Below, piece after piece: positions 1 through 11,873 of a DNA stretch of 64,000 nt. The DNA is from Wuchereria bancrofti (taxonomy: Eukaryota > Nematoda > Chromadorea > Rhabditida > Onchocercidae), in NCBI GenBank assembly GCA_005281725.1, contig SSBO01000009.1, positions 5,588,363-5,652,362 of the forward strand. The letters run 5' to 3'. The translations under genes were made by a program, and so were the position numbers. The notes under the pieces are model-generated. The model had not been told where the DNA came from, made no database searches, and saw only the letters and a program-made list of their open reading frames with translations. Position 1 is the stretch's first letter. Every line of letters starts with the position of its first letter.

Positions 1-1293
1 TAAATCTGATAATCATTGGCAATGGCAATTCGAATCAAAGCTCATCCAACGACAACTCGAGCTAATGAAATTTCTTGAAACATGCAATACACTGATCTGA
101 AATGCAGTTATTTTATGGAAAACAACAGTCGGAAGCATGTTACAACAACTAACAAAAGTATAGTCCATTACGAAGGTAAGTCTACAGAACACTTAACTGG
201 CGTTCGACGAATAAGTGAAGATGTGGTATTTAGGAGATGTAGTCACTAGTATTTGAATTTAAACTTGCTATGAGAACATTTCTGACGCAGCGCTCCCTGT
301 AATTCAGCTTCAATAACTACTCATCTTCAGCAGGAAACCCGATGCACTGAGCACACTCAGTTTCGTTTCATTACAGATCCTTCCATTTATCTCTCTTATC
401 TTACCTTACACCACATTCTTTTCTGCACGACTACTTGACCAAATAATAATTACTCTTCCCCTTAATCTCCATTTCTGTCCTATCCGACCGCCCAATTCAT
501 TATTTTTCAAATCGCGAATGGCAAGTCCCATCCATCGCCTCTTTCCTCCGAAGTGACGTATACATAGCATTGCATAAACCATTTATGAAACAGAAGGTCC
601 GAGCTGATGATTCATTTGGATTTGATCGTTTGTTAATTGCGACAATTGATGCATTCAGTGATATCACTCTGTTGTGGAGGGCAATGCTTCTAACTTTAAT
701 CGATCATATGCTGTTAATGGCTACTTAAATAGAATATATTTGCAAATATTTCTGCTATATTTCCGTTTTTAGGTGAACGGTTTGATTGATTTGATTCGTT
801 TCGAAATTGTCTCTCTTAATATGAAATATTCAGTGCTGAAGATTTTATTTAGTACAAATAAATTGTGACTGTCTTTCTATCAATAAATTTCACTGAATTA
901 TAGAACAAAATTATAATACAATGTTTGTAAACGTTAACCAATACAAAATGTTGTTGAACATTTTTATCAAAAGCACAGGTAATTTTGGTTTTGACATTAA
1001 GTGAATTTTGAAGCTGAAGAAAAGGAAAGGATATAAGATGAGAATAGCATGCCTATCATACAGTTTTGTCCTTCCTTCTGCCCTTCATCTGTTCTTTAAT
1101 TAAATGTATCTGAGACATTTTGCCTATCCAGGAAACGCTTTCATATATTCGTGCAAGTGTAGAATGTTTTGTATACTTTCTTAAGTTCATGATTGGGAAA
1201 ATATTTCAATTCTCGATTTCAGATTTGAAATTTCAACGTACATTCACAAAAACTCATTATTTATTCATATCTAACCTAGATCAAAACTCCATT
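1..1293. other. Intergenic DNA at the left edge
   Basis: This AT-rich stretch lies downstream of the GH27 gene that ends at 1294. I found no exon with a recognisable protein family, no tRNA-like B box and no long repeat in it. The last part presumably contains the 3' untranslated region of the minus-strand GH27 gene. Open frames here are short and have no splice-consistent partners. Confidence 0.6.
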
Positions 1294-4200
1294 CTACAAA
1301 TCTGGCAACGTTGCTTTGAAAAAATCAATACCAGTGGGATTCACGTCTACGGAATAAAAATCGTTAGGCTTTAGAAGACCTTTTAATTCACCGCTCCATA
1401 AATCTTGAACTAAATAACCACCAGAGTTGATGAGTCCAATTTTTGATAGCAGAAAGCGGACATTCTGCAATAAATATTTAAATCGGGCGAAATGTGTAGT
1501 TCTGAAAGAATCAGATTAAATCCAATAATCCACTACAGATGAAGCAGATTATGGGTTGATGCTTTTACGGTAATTCTGAAATATACGTAAATCCTTTTTG
1601 CAATTAAAATTCAATTTTTTTGAAAGAATTTTAGATGGTATTGAATCTCAATTGATATCCCAGTAAAAGGAAATAAAAATTCATATACTTTTTTCTCTTT
1701 AACAAAGCACTTACCCATATTCGCAACAATTAGGTTAAAGTGAACTCTACTTCTCCATTTCTTTTTTATTTAATATTTTCAATATATCATTAAGATCAAA
1801 CGTCTCACTCTCATAGAAGTCTCAGTTTCGAAGTGGAAAGTATATGAAACTTCTACTGAGAGAGGAAAAAAAAGAAAACAAACCATCCTTTGATACAGAT
1901 TACGATTGAAAATAGCTACAGCGTAAGAGTAACGGTGAGCTGAGAGTGCCGCTGGAATTACGGGTTTTACGTAAATTCCAGTATCGGTCGTCTAAAATTG
2001 TTGATTATAACAAAAGAGAAATTAGTAAAAAATATCTTCTATAATTTCTTAAATGATTAACTGAAAATATTAAATATAAATATGATTTTATCATTATATA
2101 TATATATATATATGACAAACTTATTCATATTATATCTATGTTATGTTAACGATACTTGAGAAATAGATCATAAAATTTTTGAAGGAAAAAATTGTTGATA
2201 ATTTTGAAAAAAGAAGAAAATGGAATTAAGTGGATGAGTGATAGATAAGTGAAAGAAATATGTGGATTATGTATCAATAAATTATACTAACATTAGCAAC
2301 CAATCGTCCCATGATGCCAAGTGGATCCTGGTCAATGGCAATAACTCGTCTATTTAATAAAATATCTCGGAAAACCGGAGCGATTAGTCTTAAGTCATTG
2401 GACATAATTAGCGGTGAAGACCAAACTGACCAAATAGACATTTGCACTTTTGCTTGATCCACGGTTAATTCCGTATTTCCTACAATTATCTGAAAATTTA
2501 AAAATTTTGCTGTCATTTTCAGCTGTATGATGTCCATTTTGCTGTCATTTTCAGCTATATGATGTCCTAGAATTTTTCCTTTTGGATCTTATATTTGAAT
2601 GATAATATGAATACAAAGGAAAATTAATTTGACTCTACGCAAGAAAAATTGGATTCGTTTCATTTTGACATGTGTTCATATTAGTTTTTAATTTCATTTA
2701 GAAAAAGTTTCTAATACCCAGTCTAGGTGATATTTTTGTTTTCAAATTTAGAAATTACGGTAGCTTCTGAAATGATATATTATTTCATTACAATCGAATC
2801 ATATTTGTTTTGTATACTGAGCAAGTTAATCAAGTTTGAAGTGATAACGCCCCTTGTAATTTTATAAGGAACATACCATGTCAGGATCATGCCATCTCCC
2901 AGGACCTTGTGCAGGAATGTGTTTGTCTTGGTGATGATCATAGTAATCAATGATAGTTCTCACGGAAGCCCAGGAACGCTTTATGTCGTCAAAATTACGC
3001 CACAAATTACAGTGCTGTCCAATTAATTGATAATTAACCTAAATAAAAAGAATCAGTAAAAGATATTCATTTATTAACTTTAACATTTCCGTGACATATA
3101 TCCGATCGACATGATAAATGAAAGCCTTTAGAATATGTAAGAAAAAGTAAAAATACGTATATAAAGATTGTTAGAATTTTTAGTGAGGACTTCCGATTAT
3201 AAATGAGTACGATCATATTTGTACAATCATACTAGAGACATCTTTTTTGACAGATCTTTTTTGGCTCTTAGATGTTGTTTCGCACAGACAATGAGTTACC
3301 GCTGAGATGAATAACACCTGATGCTAATATTACTTCTTCAGCTAATCGTTATGACAGTTATCGCACGGCTTATTTTACTGGAATGTCTTTTAAAAAAAAT
3401 GTTTTTTATCGATCAAGAAATGATCACTTCAATACGCTCAAAATCCTCCTTTTTCGTCTCAGCGATTATTTTCTGTTCTTCTATTTTCGTTGGCAATTAA
3501 ATTTGGCTACATTGAAGAATTCAAATGGCCAAATTTCTAAATATTTTAATATATGTTTTTTATCTGGTACAGTTAACAAGTAATAATTGTTGAATTCTTC
3601 GATATAATATATATTTGTATTTAAAGTTTATCAGGATATGCAATAAGTTCCAATCTTGGAATTGTCACTTTCTTAAATTTCATTCACTTCTCTCTGCGTT
3701 CATTTCGCAGTATTATCTCTAAAGTTCATGCAATTTTCAGAAAACTTATATATACTGTTTGCTATCGATGCTGAGGAATGCCAGATCGACAAAAGACTCG
3801 ATTTTACTAATTCATCGGTTTGCGAATCGAAAGAATGAGGAGTGTGATATATATCGGTGTGAAATGTCATCGAATGGTTTTGCCATTGACAAGAAGGTTG
3901 CTGAGAGCTGATATTCCCTCTCATCATTTAGGAACTTATTAAAAACCTTTGTGCCAAATTTTTATCAGAATCCCGCCTATTGTCATTTAGCAGAGCTTTT
4001 AAACACTGATCGTGAAATTCTTGCAATCATTTGTTTTTTAAATTTTCCCAAAAAAGAATGACAATATTTTATTCTTTTATTGCCATTCTTTCTATGCAAA
4101 ATACATTGTTTCATTTCGAATGACTTCCAGATTAAATAGGTCTGCAGGGGTTTTCCACACATACTGTCTTTTTCTAGTTAACGATTCGACCAGAAGCTTC

Positions 4201-6093
4201 TACAGTACAAACAGAATATTCTAATTGAAAACTTAAATATAAAGAGAAAAGAGAACTGTCAAAGATTTTTCTATGATTTATCTTTCTATCCGATTGATGA
4301 CATAATTCATAGTTCCTCAAATTCCAAAAAAAAATTCTCATTTTAAATCATAAATGAATAAAAATCTTGGCATCATGTTTACAAATCGAAATAACCTTTT
4401 CCGGTTGATTAATAAGGTAAGCAGGCCAACTGCAGGAGTAGACGATGGGTCGACCAGTTAAATTCAGCATCCGACCCATTTCCGCATAGCCTATGTGAAT
4501 AGCAGAATGATTCAAATATCTGCAGGAATAGCTAGGCAATTATTCAAACGGGATATATTAACATTTGATCCAGAGAAATACATTTATATGAAGATTTATA
4601 AAGCATAAATTTTCCAGATTAAAAAAAGAACGAAGGCCAACTACTACAAACTACATTTAGAATTTGGAATAGCCTGGATTCTGTCAAAGAACTAACCAAC
4701 CCTCTGGCATCAAATCGACGTCGATGTTACAACCATCAAGCTTGAGGTAATCAACTTGCCACTCAGCAAATGTATCTGCGTCTGTTTTTGTATGCTTGTA
4801 ACTGCCCGGAAAACCAGCACATGTGGTCGTACCATAGTCTTCATAGATACCGAATTTCAGGCCACGCTGATGCATCTAAGTTTAGAAAGCAAAATATGCA
4901 AATTTACTGTTTTCATTTCTCTAAATTTGAATTCCTTCAAAAATTCACCTCCCCATTAAAACTTCAGTTTCAGTTTCTTCTACAACTTGTTTTATTTTTC
5001 ACATTTAATATTCAAACAGCAAACAATTATAATGCAAACTGACATAATCGGCAAGTGCAGCCATTCCGTTTGGAAAGCGCTGTCGATCCGGAACAAGACG
5101 ATCCTGCTGATCTCGCTTCCGTTCCATCCAGCAATCATCAACATGAACATATTGATAACCTGCTTGCAGATAACCATCTTCCACTGGAATGGCACATAAT
5201 GAAATAATCTCTTGCATAATTTAAGAAAATGATGATGATAATGATGATGATGATGATCCAGTCCTACTGACCACTTCTACGACCATAGCATCATCTGTAC
5301 ACTGCATCTTTTCTAATAAGATTGGATAAAAGTAAAATTTTTTATACACGAAAGTTATTATCAAAGTATTAGGGAAGTTATCATTTGTCGTAGAAGTTGA
5401 TCTATCCAGCCTAAATTAACTTTCCATATTACCATATTCCACATGAATGTGATATATATCGTAGCAGCCGAAAGTTAAATTAAATATAGATCTAATTTGG
5501 AACTATTTTTCATTCTTTTTTTTCGCTTTACCTACAAAGGTAGTTGAATATTTATATATCATAGAAATACAAACTGTATGATTTTCTTGGTAGCTTACCC
5601 ATACGATCGGCCATATCCATGTAAAGCTTTTCACTGATACATGTGAATGGATGAAGCACGCAATCAGTTTGGCAATAAAATTTCGTCCAGGACATCCATC
5701 CCATCGGTGGCGTCCTAATAGGAAGAATTCCAAATGAGTTTGGAAAAACATTTAAATTTAAGTTTGATATCCAAAGAACTATTTTGAAAAGGAAAAAATT
5801 TCAGAACATCCATGTAGACAATTTTGTCGAAAGAGGAAATGCTGAATAGAAACAAATGAAAAAAAAAAAGAAAATGAAAAAATGGTAAATACGAATTAAG
5901 CACAGGAAGGAAGAGGAAGAAAGAAGTGATTCTGACTCGACCTGACCTAACCTGACTTAATCGATTTAAATATATATATATATATATGCTATCATTATTG
6001 TTGAGCAAAATAAACAAACCTTGCCAATCCATTTTCTAAAGCTTCAGCAAATCTTGCTGCTGTGATCAAACAAAACAGAACAAAATAATGCAT
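1294..6093 (-). CDS. gana-1: GH27 alpha-galactosidase / alpha-N-acetylgalactosaminidase, lysosomal or secreted
   Basis: Nine exons splice in phase to a 427-residue protein: 6020-6093, 5599-5714, 5044-5183, 4697-4875, 4396-4531, 2877-3038, 2292-2489, 1884-1991, 1294-1464. The length equals that of animal lysosomal alpha-galactosidase and alpha-NAGA. The first exon codes a hydrophobic signal peptide starting [18 protein letters not shown], followed by TPPMGWMSW, the family's opening motif. KLDGCN holds the catalytic nucleophile Asp and RWHDPDM the acid/base Asp. The specificity loop reads YSCSWPAY, with Ser and Ala where human NAGA has them (alpha-galactosidase A has Glu and Leu). By family knowledge this predicts removal of terminal alpha-GalNAc, possibly also alpha-Gal, from glycans. 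The exon 4/exon 5 junction is the weakest, because it was chosen to avoid a stop. A 32-base tandem duplication lies in the intron before the 2292-2489 exon. Confidence 0.93.
2505..2568. repeat. 32-base tandem duplication in a GH27 intron
   Basis: Two adjacent near-identical 32-base units, differing at one or two positions, start at 2505 and 2537. They lie in the intron of the GH27 gene just upstream (in gene sense) of the exon 2292-2489. Each unit contains a TTTTCAG on the plus strand, which is the wrong strand to act as an acceptor for this gene. This looks like a simple slippage duplication. Confidence 0.8.
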
Positions 6094-6709
6094 CAGAGTA
6101 AGACCACGTATAATACAAAGCAGCAGTGTCTGAAAATAATCATAATTGCAATTAACATTGAACACAGAAAGTAGGACAAATGATTTAGTGCAAACATTTG
6201 CGCTCAGTGAGTACAGACATTCTTAAAGCAGTAAGAAAGAAAGCAGGTTGATTTAGCTTCAGGAATTTAAAGCCTAAACGCAGTTGCAACGATTAACACA
6301 GATGGAATAGAGCAAATTTCTGATGCGAATTGAATAATGTGTGGTACGATTTTTATATGTAATAATCAGAACTTCGGAAAAAAATGAAAGGGTTGTCAAA
6401 GGTCGCAACTTGAAAGAAATTGTATATGATCTTCTATGATAAAAAAATATTGTTGCCGGAGAAAAACAGCAGATTTTTTAATCTACAAATTGCTAAATAT
6501 ATTTCAATAAATCATTAAGGGTAACTTAGAAGCTTATTAATTGTAAATCAATTGAGAGTAGAAGATGGTCCTGTCATTATTTCTGTTTTATTCAAAAATT
6601 ATTTTAATTTCCTGTTCGATGAAAAGTTGAATTCGCAGTTGCAACTAGTTTTTTCATAGCACAATGCATGTATTATTAAAAATAATTTCTCTTTCAGTCA
6701 TTATTTTTC

Positions 6710-7110
6710 ATATTTTACTAATATCAGTTTACATCAATCTGATGATTTCGGAAAATGTAGAAATCATTAAAAAGTCATTTGTAATTCAGCAAAAACAAAC
6801 AAAAATCTATCGTTGAATAAACAAAAATATAGTAGCACGACGAGTTGCTATTATTCAAATAAAGCGGTATTGAATGCGTTACATTGATTAGAAGTAATTG
6901 TAAATTTGAATGAGTTTTTGAGTTGAAGATGTGGCAAACAGAAAATAATATAAAAACAAATAATTTATAGGTTATAAGTATATATTGTTGAAATAGAAAA
7001 AAAACGAGTTAAAAATATCAGAGAAATCAAACTACAAAAGATAAACTGTTAAAAGGTCGTTTTGTATTTGACTGATAATAAAAACCAAAAACAAGTTCAA
7101 GGAAATAATT
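6710..7110. repeat. Dispersed repeat, copy 1
   Basis: This segment is clearly similar, in direct orientation, to 13680-14100. Shared blocks include the bases around 6725-6755, 6768-6790, 6850-6876 and 6905-6950, the last being almost exact for more than 40 bases. Small indels separate the blocks, so the copies have diverged for some time. No open frame runs through both copies. It may be a short non-autonomous element or an old segmental duplication. Confidence 0.7.
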
Positions 7111-8397
7111 GCGCTTTCAATTAATGATGAGTAGAAAAATCTTGGGAAAAAAGTTTTTCTTGAGTTGAAAATCCTTGTAAGCAAACTTACTATTAAGGCG
7201 AACTGCCAAGTATAAAAAACTAAGATTGAGTAAATAAAAGCAAGCTTAAAATAAACAAGAACAATTTCACCAAAAAATTTAGGCATTTCAAAAAGCTTAA
7301 TGTAAAGTTCAGAATTTCAATTTGCATTCAACATGTGTCCTCCCAACGTCAACCAGAAATTCAATGATTTATATTTGTTGCAATGATAAACAACAGGGCA
7401 TGATGTCCACTGAAAGCTGTCATTTTCCTTCCAAGAAATTTCTGCGAAATTTTTGAATATATTCTTAAGCGAAACTATTTAAAGTTTTATAATGAAATAA
7501 AAACGCACGACACAAAGCACTTCAACGCTTATGACTAGTTTGCAACTCTGACCTTACACGGAGAAATTGCGATGTAATAAAGTCTGTGTAAAAAGTCTCA
7601 AATAACAATTTCAAGAAAATTGTTGGTGGAACTTTGGAGTAGTATTAATTAATATTGAAGTGAAATGTTTTTTGTTAGGTTTAAAGTTTCTTAAAGAAAA
7701 TAAAGCGAAAAAAAAAAAGAAAAAAAAAAGGTTGGAAGAGAAAATTGGAAGAGTTCAAATTCGTGCAGTACTCACTGATCAAACTCTCATTGATCACATC
7801 TTATCTTTTGATGTTTTTGGGATAGATGTTAAAATACAAAGGTATAAGTAATCTGAATATTACAAGACAGTTAACTGCAATATCAACAAAATTTACAAAT
7901 TGTAAGAAATGAGCAGAAAATATTTCATTAAGGACGCAAGGTATTAAGTGCCAGTGACTTTTTACCACTCCTTATTGTTATTACAGTTCCCGATTTTCTG
8001 AAATAATATTCCGTTTGCTCACTCTTCCTTATTACCTCTCAATATATAAAGCTATGAATTCAAAAAAGAAATGCAATAAAATGAAATTGGAAGCTAAGAT
8101 CGCGACGAACGGTCATCCAATAATGACTGACCGATGCCACTTTAAAGGTTGTTCTGGTATGGTAATTTTTTTTTTGTAACAAGCTTTATGCCTTGACTAG
8201 TTCGAAAGCAGAAATACTAATCTGTTTCAATTAATATTGAATCGCTAAGAAATAAGCAAATATATTTCATCTTCAAAAGACATACTCCTAATGTTAAACG
8301 TTAAAATATCGCGATGTATGTTTCTCGTAGTGGTGGGAAATCTTTTTATCTCCTATGGTAAAATGTTTAGGCATTCAGATGAACCGGAACAGCAATT

Positions 8398-8486
8398 AAT
8401 TTACAAATTTGATGAAGTAGAAAATGATTTACAAATTTGATGAAGTAGAAATTTTTTTTGATTTACAAAAATGATGAAGTAGAAAA
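8398..8486. repeat. Three short tandem repeats
   Basis: Three successive copies of a unit of about 27 bases, containing GATTTACAAATTTGATGAAG, occur at about 8398, 8425 and 8460. The third copy has a substitution and is preceded by an extra run of T. It lies in intergenic DNA with no known gene overlapping it. Confidence 0.8.
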
Positions 8487-8899
8487 TTTTAGGTTACATT
8501 GTTTGAAATAGTAACTTAGCACTATTGTTTGTTCGAAAAGTGTGTTTTTCCAGCAAAAATGCAACAGCGATAAAAGGTAATTACTGTTTAAATCAATGTT
8601 TAAAGAACTAAAATGAATCGTAAAATACTGAAATGAAATGATTTGCTTTACAACAAAGGAAACCAAATCGGTTTTGGATCAAAGACTATTTAGTTTAAAA
8701 AACTTCAGTGAAATTGTTTGATTTTGCAAGAAAAACTCCTAGTTTCTTTTTCCTTTAATGATTTGAATTAAAAGGGATTTTACAACTGCAAAAAAAGAAC
8801 ACAAACCAAAAGAATAGTGCATTTCAAAAACAGCTAGCTAAGTAAGCATTGCAGGTAATTGAAATAAAGCGGAGGAAAGAGGCTTGAAGAAGGATTATC

Positions 8900-9051
8900 G
8901 AATGAATGAATGAATGAATGAATGAATGAATGAATGAATGAATGAATGAATGAATGAATGAATGAATGAATGAATGAATGAATGAATGAATGAATGAATG
9001 AATGAATGAATGAATGAATGAATGAATGAATGAATGAATGAATGAATGAAN
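8900..9051. repeat. (ATGA)n microsatellite with an undetermined base
   Basis: About 38 uninterrupted units of a GAAT/ATGA tetranucleotide run from 8900 to 9050 and end in an N at 9051. Perfect repetition together with the N suggests that the true length was not resolved by the assembly. All six frames read as short peptide repeats, so open frames here are artefacts. A second array of the same unit lies at 11675-11873. Confidence 0.95.
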
Positions 9052-9407
9052 AGAGTTGTACTTTCTATGCGAAGAGAGCGCAAAAAGAATTCTCTTCTGG
9101 GAGGCGGATAAGTGATGGAATTGAACCATAGGAGCAGTTCGTCTTTTTCATTTCTGTTTTAAAATATCTTTTAAAGTGCATTACACTAAAATGCCCTTTA
9201 AAGTACATTACACTATACGGAAAAGGACAAAACTCCATCTAGCATTTTGAAGTTGTCAACAATCTGGGAGGGCTTATGACTGATTACTACTTCCAGTATT
9301 CCTCATCTGTTCCAATTGATTCTTCGTGATCTGCGTCAGATCACAACCACCGGCACTTTATTAACCATTATGATGATTATTGCAGTACTGTTATTAACTA
9401 ATCTGCA

Positions 9408-10674
9408 ATGGCATCATTAGCATCAACGTTATCCAAAATATTTGTATTTATCCTACTCTTCTCTATCAATCTGCTACAGACGAAGTCTTTGAGCCGGAAT
9501 ACGGTAGTGGATGATGATGAATTGGATGTGTCTGATTTGATCGATAGTTTCCTGGAACGCGCAAAACAGAACACCCGACATCACAGGACTCATCGGTAGG
9601 CTAGCAAGGTTTTTCTCACTCTGTTTTGTCACCACCTCTCTCTCCCTCCGCTTTCCTCCCTTCCCCTCCCTCCCCGCCCGCAGTTTAACAAAGTCCCGTT
9701 TTTCATCTCCGAGAATCGACGTCCTCTGTCATACCGTAATTCCAAGTGAGAATTCATGCTGTGCATTTCACTGCTTGATTTTGATAGCCAAATTATGATG
9801 GAAACCTAACTTCAGATTTAAATTCAGGACATTTTATAAAGAGAGCCTTATCTTTGAAACTTCAGGTCGGATTTGTTTGATCAAATTTCCAGGATGAGGG
9901 GAGGAAGGAACCCTGTTTTCATAGTTCGCTACCTCTTATCGTCAAAGTGATTGCATGCGCTCACAATTGTAAAACATTTGAAGACTGCTACGTCGACATC
10001 GCATACAATCGTCTATTCAACAGCTTACAAGCTTCGATGTTCACGGACGAGAATACGTGAAATGCCGAAAAAGTCTACTCGACGGAGGCTCTGTGGTTGG
10101 TCTTTATGACTTTCATCTTGATGTGTTCGCTAAAAGCTTCCATATCTTGTAACAAATAAAATTCAGTAAAAATGCAAAATTCATTAGTTGCTAAAGTTTC
10201 AGATGAAACGGTGCTACCGACCACCATCAGATGATATGCGCGTTGGGTGCTATGCGGTTTGGAACATGAAGAGTGAAACACTCGTGCAGGACTGCTGGGT
10301 ACAGCAAGCCGTAAGTTTACTTCTACTTTTCTATCACGCGGTAAATTAAACTCTTACGGAAAGTGTAAATTTAAGAACTGAAAGAGTGAGATCTACTGCC
10401 ATATTTTGAAGAAAAGACGGAAAGTGATAAGTTTATCAATTTTTAAAGTGCATAGAAATGGAAATTAATGATGAGACTACCATGCTGGTTTTAAATTTGA
10501 AATCAATGGAAAAGAGAAAGGAACAGTCTCAATAAGTGACCGTTACAGATATCAATGAACAACTGTGAGCAGCGCAAATGTGTTGCTGACAGGAGTACAT
10601 TTTGTTGCTGTTATGGACATAACTGCAACAGTCGGTTTGAGCTACAAGAAGAAACTTTGAAAGAAAATTCGTGA
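9408..10674 (+). CDS. Secreted activin type II receptor-like ectodomain protein, no kinase
   Basis: Exon 1 starts at 9408 with a signal peptide (KIFVFILLFSINLL) and an acidic segment. Two further exons splice phase 0 to phase 0: 10203-10310, with CYRPPSDDMRVGCYAVW and DCWVQQ, and 10549-10674, with NNCEQRKC and CCCYGHNCNSRF, then a stop at 10672. The order C-Y...C-Y/F-A-x-W...C-W...C...C...C-C-C...C-N is that of the extracellular domain of activin/BMP type II receptors. Exon 1 must end in phase 0 to join. Candidates are GT at 9504, an extra exon 9684-9735 after a strong polypyrimidine acceptor (giving about 157 residues), or a GC donor at about 9483 or later. No transmembrane or kinase exon is visible in the 4.6 kb before the next gene. 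Alternatives are a Ly6/ET-module-type protein or an incomplete receptor. Confidence 0.6.
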
Positions 10675-11674
10675 AATTTTACACTGTACAGCCAAAGACT
10701 GGTTCTTGTTTTATAATATATAATTTAATAGCAAATATATTTCAGAGCTTATGTTCGATATAATTCCAAAATGCAAAAAATCACCTGTTTGAAAAAGTTG
10801 ATGTTCAGAAAATGGGATCTAATTGGATTCTAAGCTCAGACAAGGTCTTATAAATTTTATTTCCACTCTTCGAGTTCAGGAATTACCATTAGTTAAATTA
10901 AGAATTTTTTGAAATAAATGATTTTTTGAATAAGATATGAGCCAGAGATAAGAGCAAATATCTTTCTAAATAGATCTCAGCAGTATTTGTGGGCACTTAT
11001 AATTACCATTTATTCTGTTAACTATTGCAAATTTGTTATTAATCTTCGGAGTAAAGCAGCTCATGCATATTCGGTTTTGGTCTTAATTCATAAGTAAAAT
11101 CTCTTTAACTCTTCTTAACCAAATTAATTCAAACTTGCTTTTGGTCTGCTTTTTTGAGCTGGAAATTAAATTCTCTACCTCAGCTCTATAAATTTAAAGT
11201 ATCTTGTCAAAATTTTGAAACGATATTGCTTGCAGACCGTTTCTTATTTTCATTAATTTATTGAAATCTGAGCAAATCACATTGAGACAATTCTGGGAGT
11301 TTGGGATGAAAATTACTCCACAGCATTGAAAAATGCAAATATCCAGCTTATCCACATGAGTTATACTACAAATAAGTGGATAGTTATAGTTCAACAGTGG
11401 GCATGGATATTATATAATGTAACGCTAGTGAAATATTTATTTCTTGGCCTGGCCAACAGTTTTGTTCGCTTGTTCTCAGTCCTGCAGTGCTCATGTTTCA
11501 CCTTTTGAAATATTTTAATCTATGGTTTATGTGCATTCAAGAAAATTTTGAAATAATACAGTTACCTAACACGAGAAGTTTCATACGTGAATATAGTTTT
11601 TGTTCATTACACACATACAAGTTAAAATCCAGTAAATATATTTATAAGAATTCCTAAGAGCAAATTTGAAGAGC

Positions 11675-11873
11675 GGATGGATGGATGGATGGATGGATGG
11701 ATGAATGAATGATGAATGAATGAATGAATGAATGAATGAATGAATGAATGAATGAATGAATGAATGAATGAATGAATGAATGAATGAATGAATGAATGAA
11801 TGAATGAATGAATGAATGAATGAATGAATGAATGAATGAATGAATGAATGAATGAATGAATGAATGAATGAAT
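11675..11873. repeat. Compound (GGAT)n(ATGA)n microsatellite
   Basis: About seven GGAT units (11675-11702) pass into about 42 ATGA units, with one interruption at 11710-11713. The second part has the same unit as the array at 8900-9051, which is 2.6 kb away. Open frames through it encode only short peptide repeats and should not be annotated as genes. Confidence 0.95.

Larger units (their letters stand above)
6094..9407. other. Repeat-rich intergenic gap
   Basis: This 3.3 kb gap separates the start of the GH27 gene from the activin-receptor-like gene. It holds one copy of a dispersed repeat (about 6710-7110), a threefold short tandem repeat (8398-8486) and a long tetranucleotide array ending in an N (8900-9051). 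No exon of a recognisable family was found on either strand. The promoter of the GH27 gene should lie just right of 6093. Confidence 0.6.

Noticed and set aside
8824..9129. Open frames encoding FIHS repeats
   Set aside because: They are only translations of the ATGA microsatellite, as is the similar frame at 11581-11949.
10971..11070. A hydrophobic stretch considered as the transmembrane exon of the activin-receptor-like gene
   Set aside because: The hydrophobic run changes frame, includes a stop in the best frame, and has no usable acceptor and donor pair.
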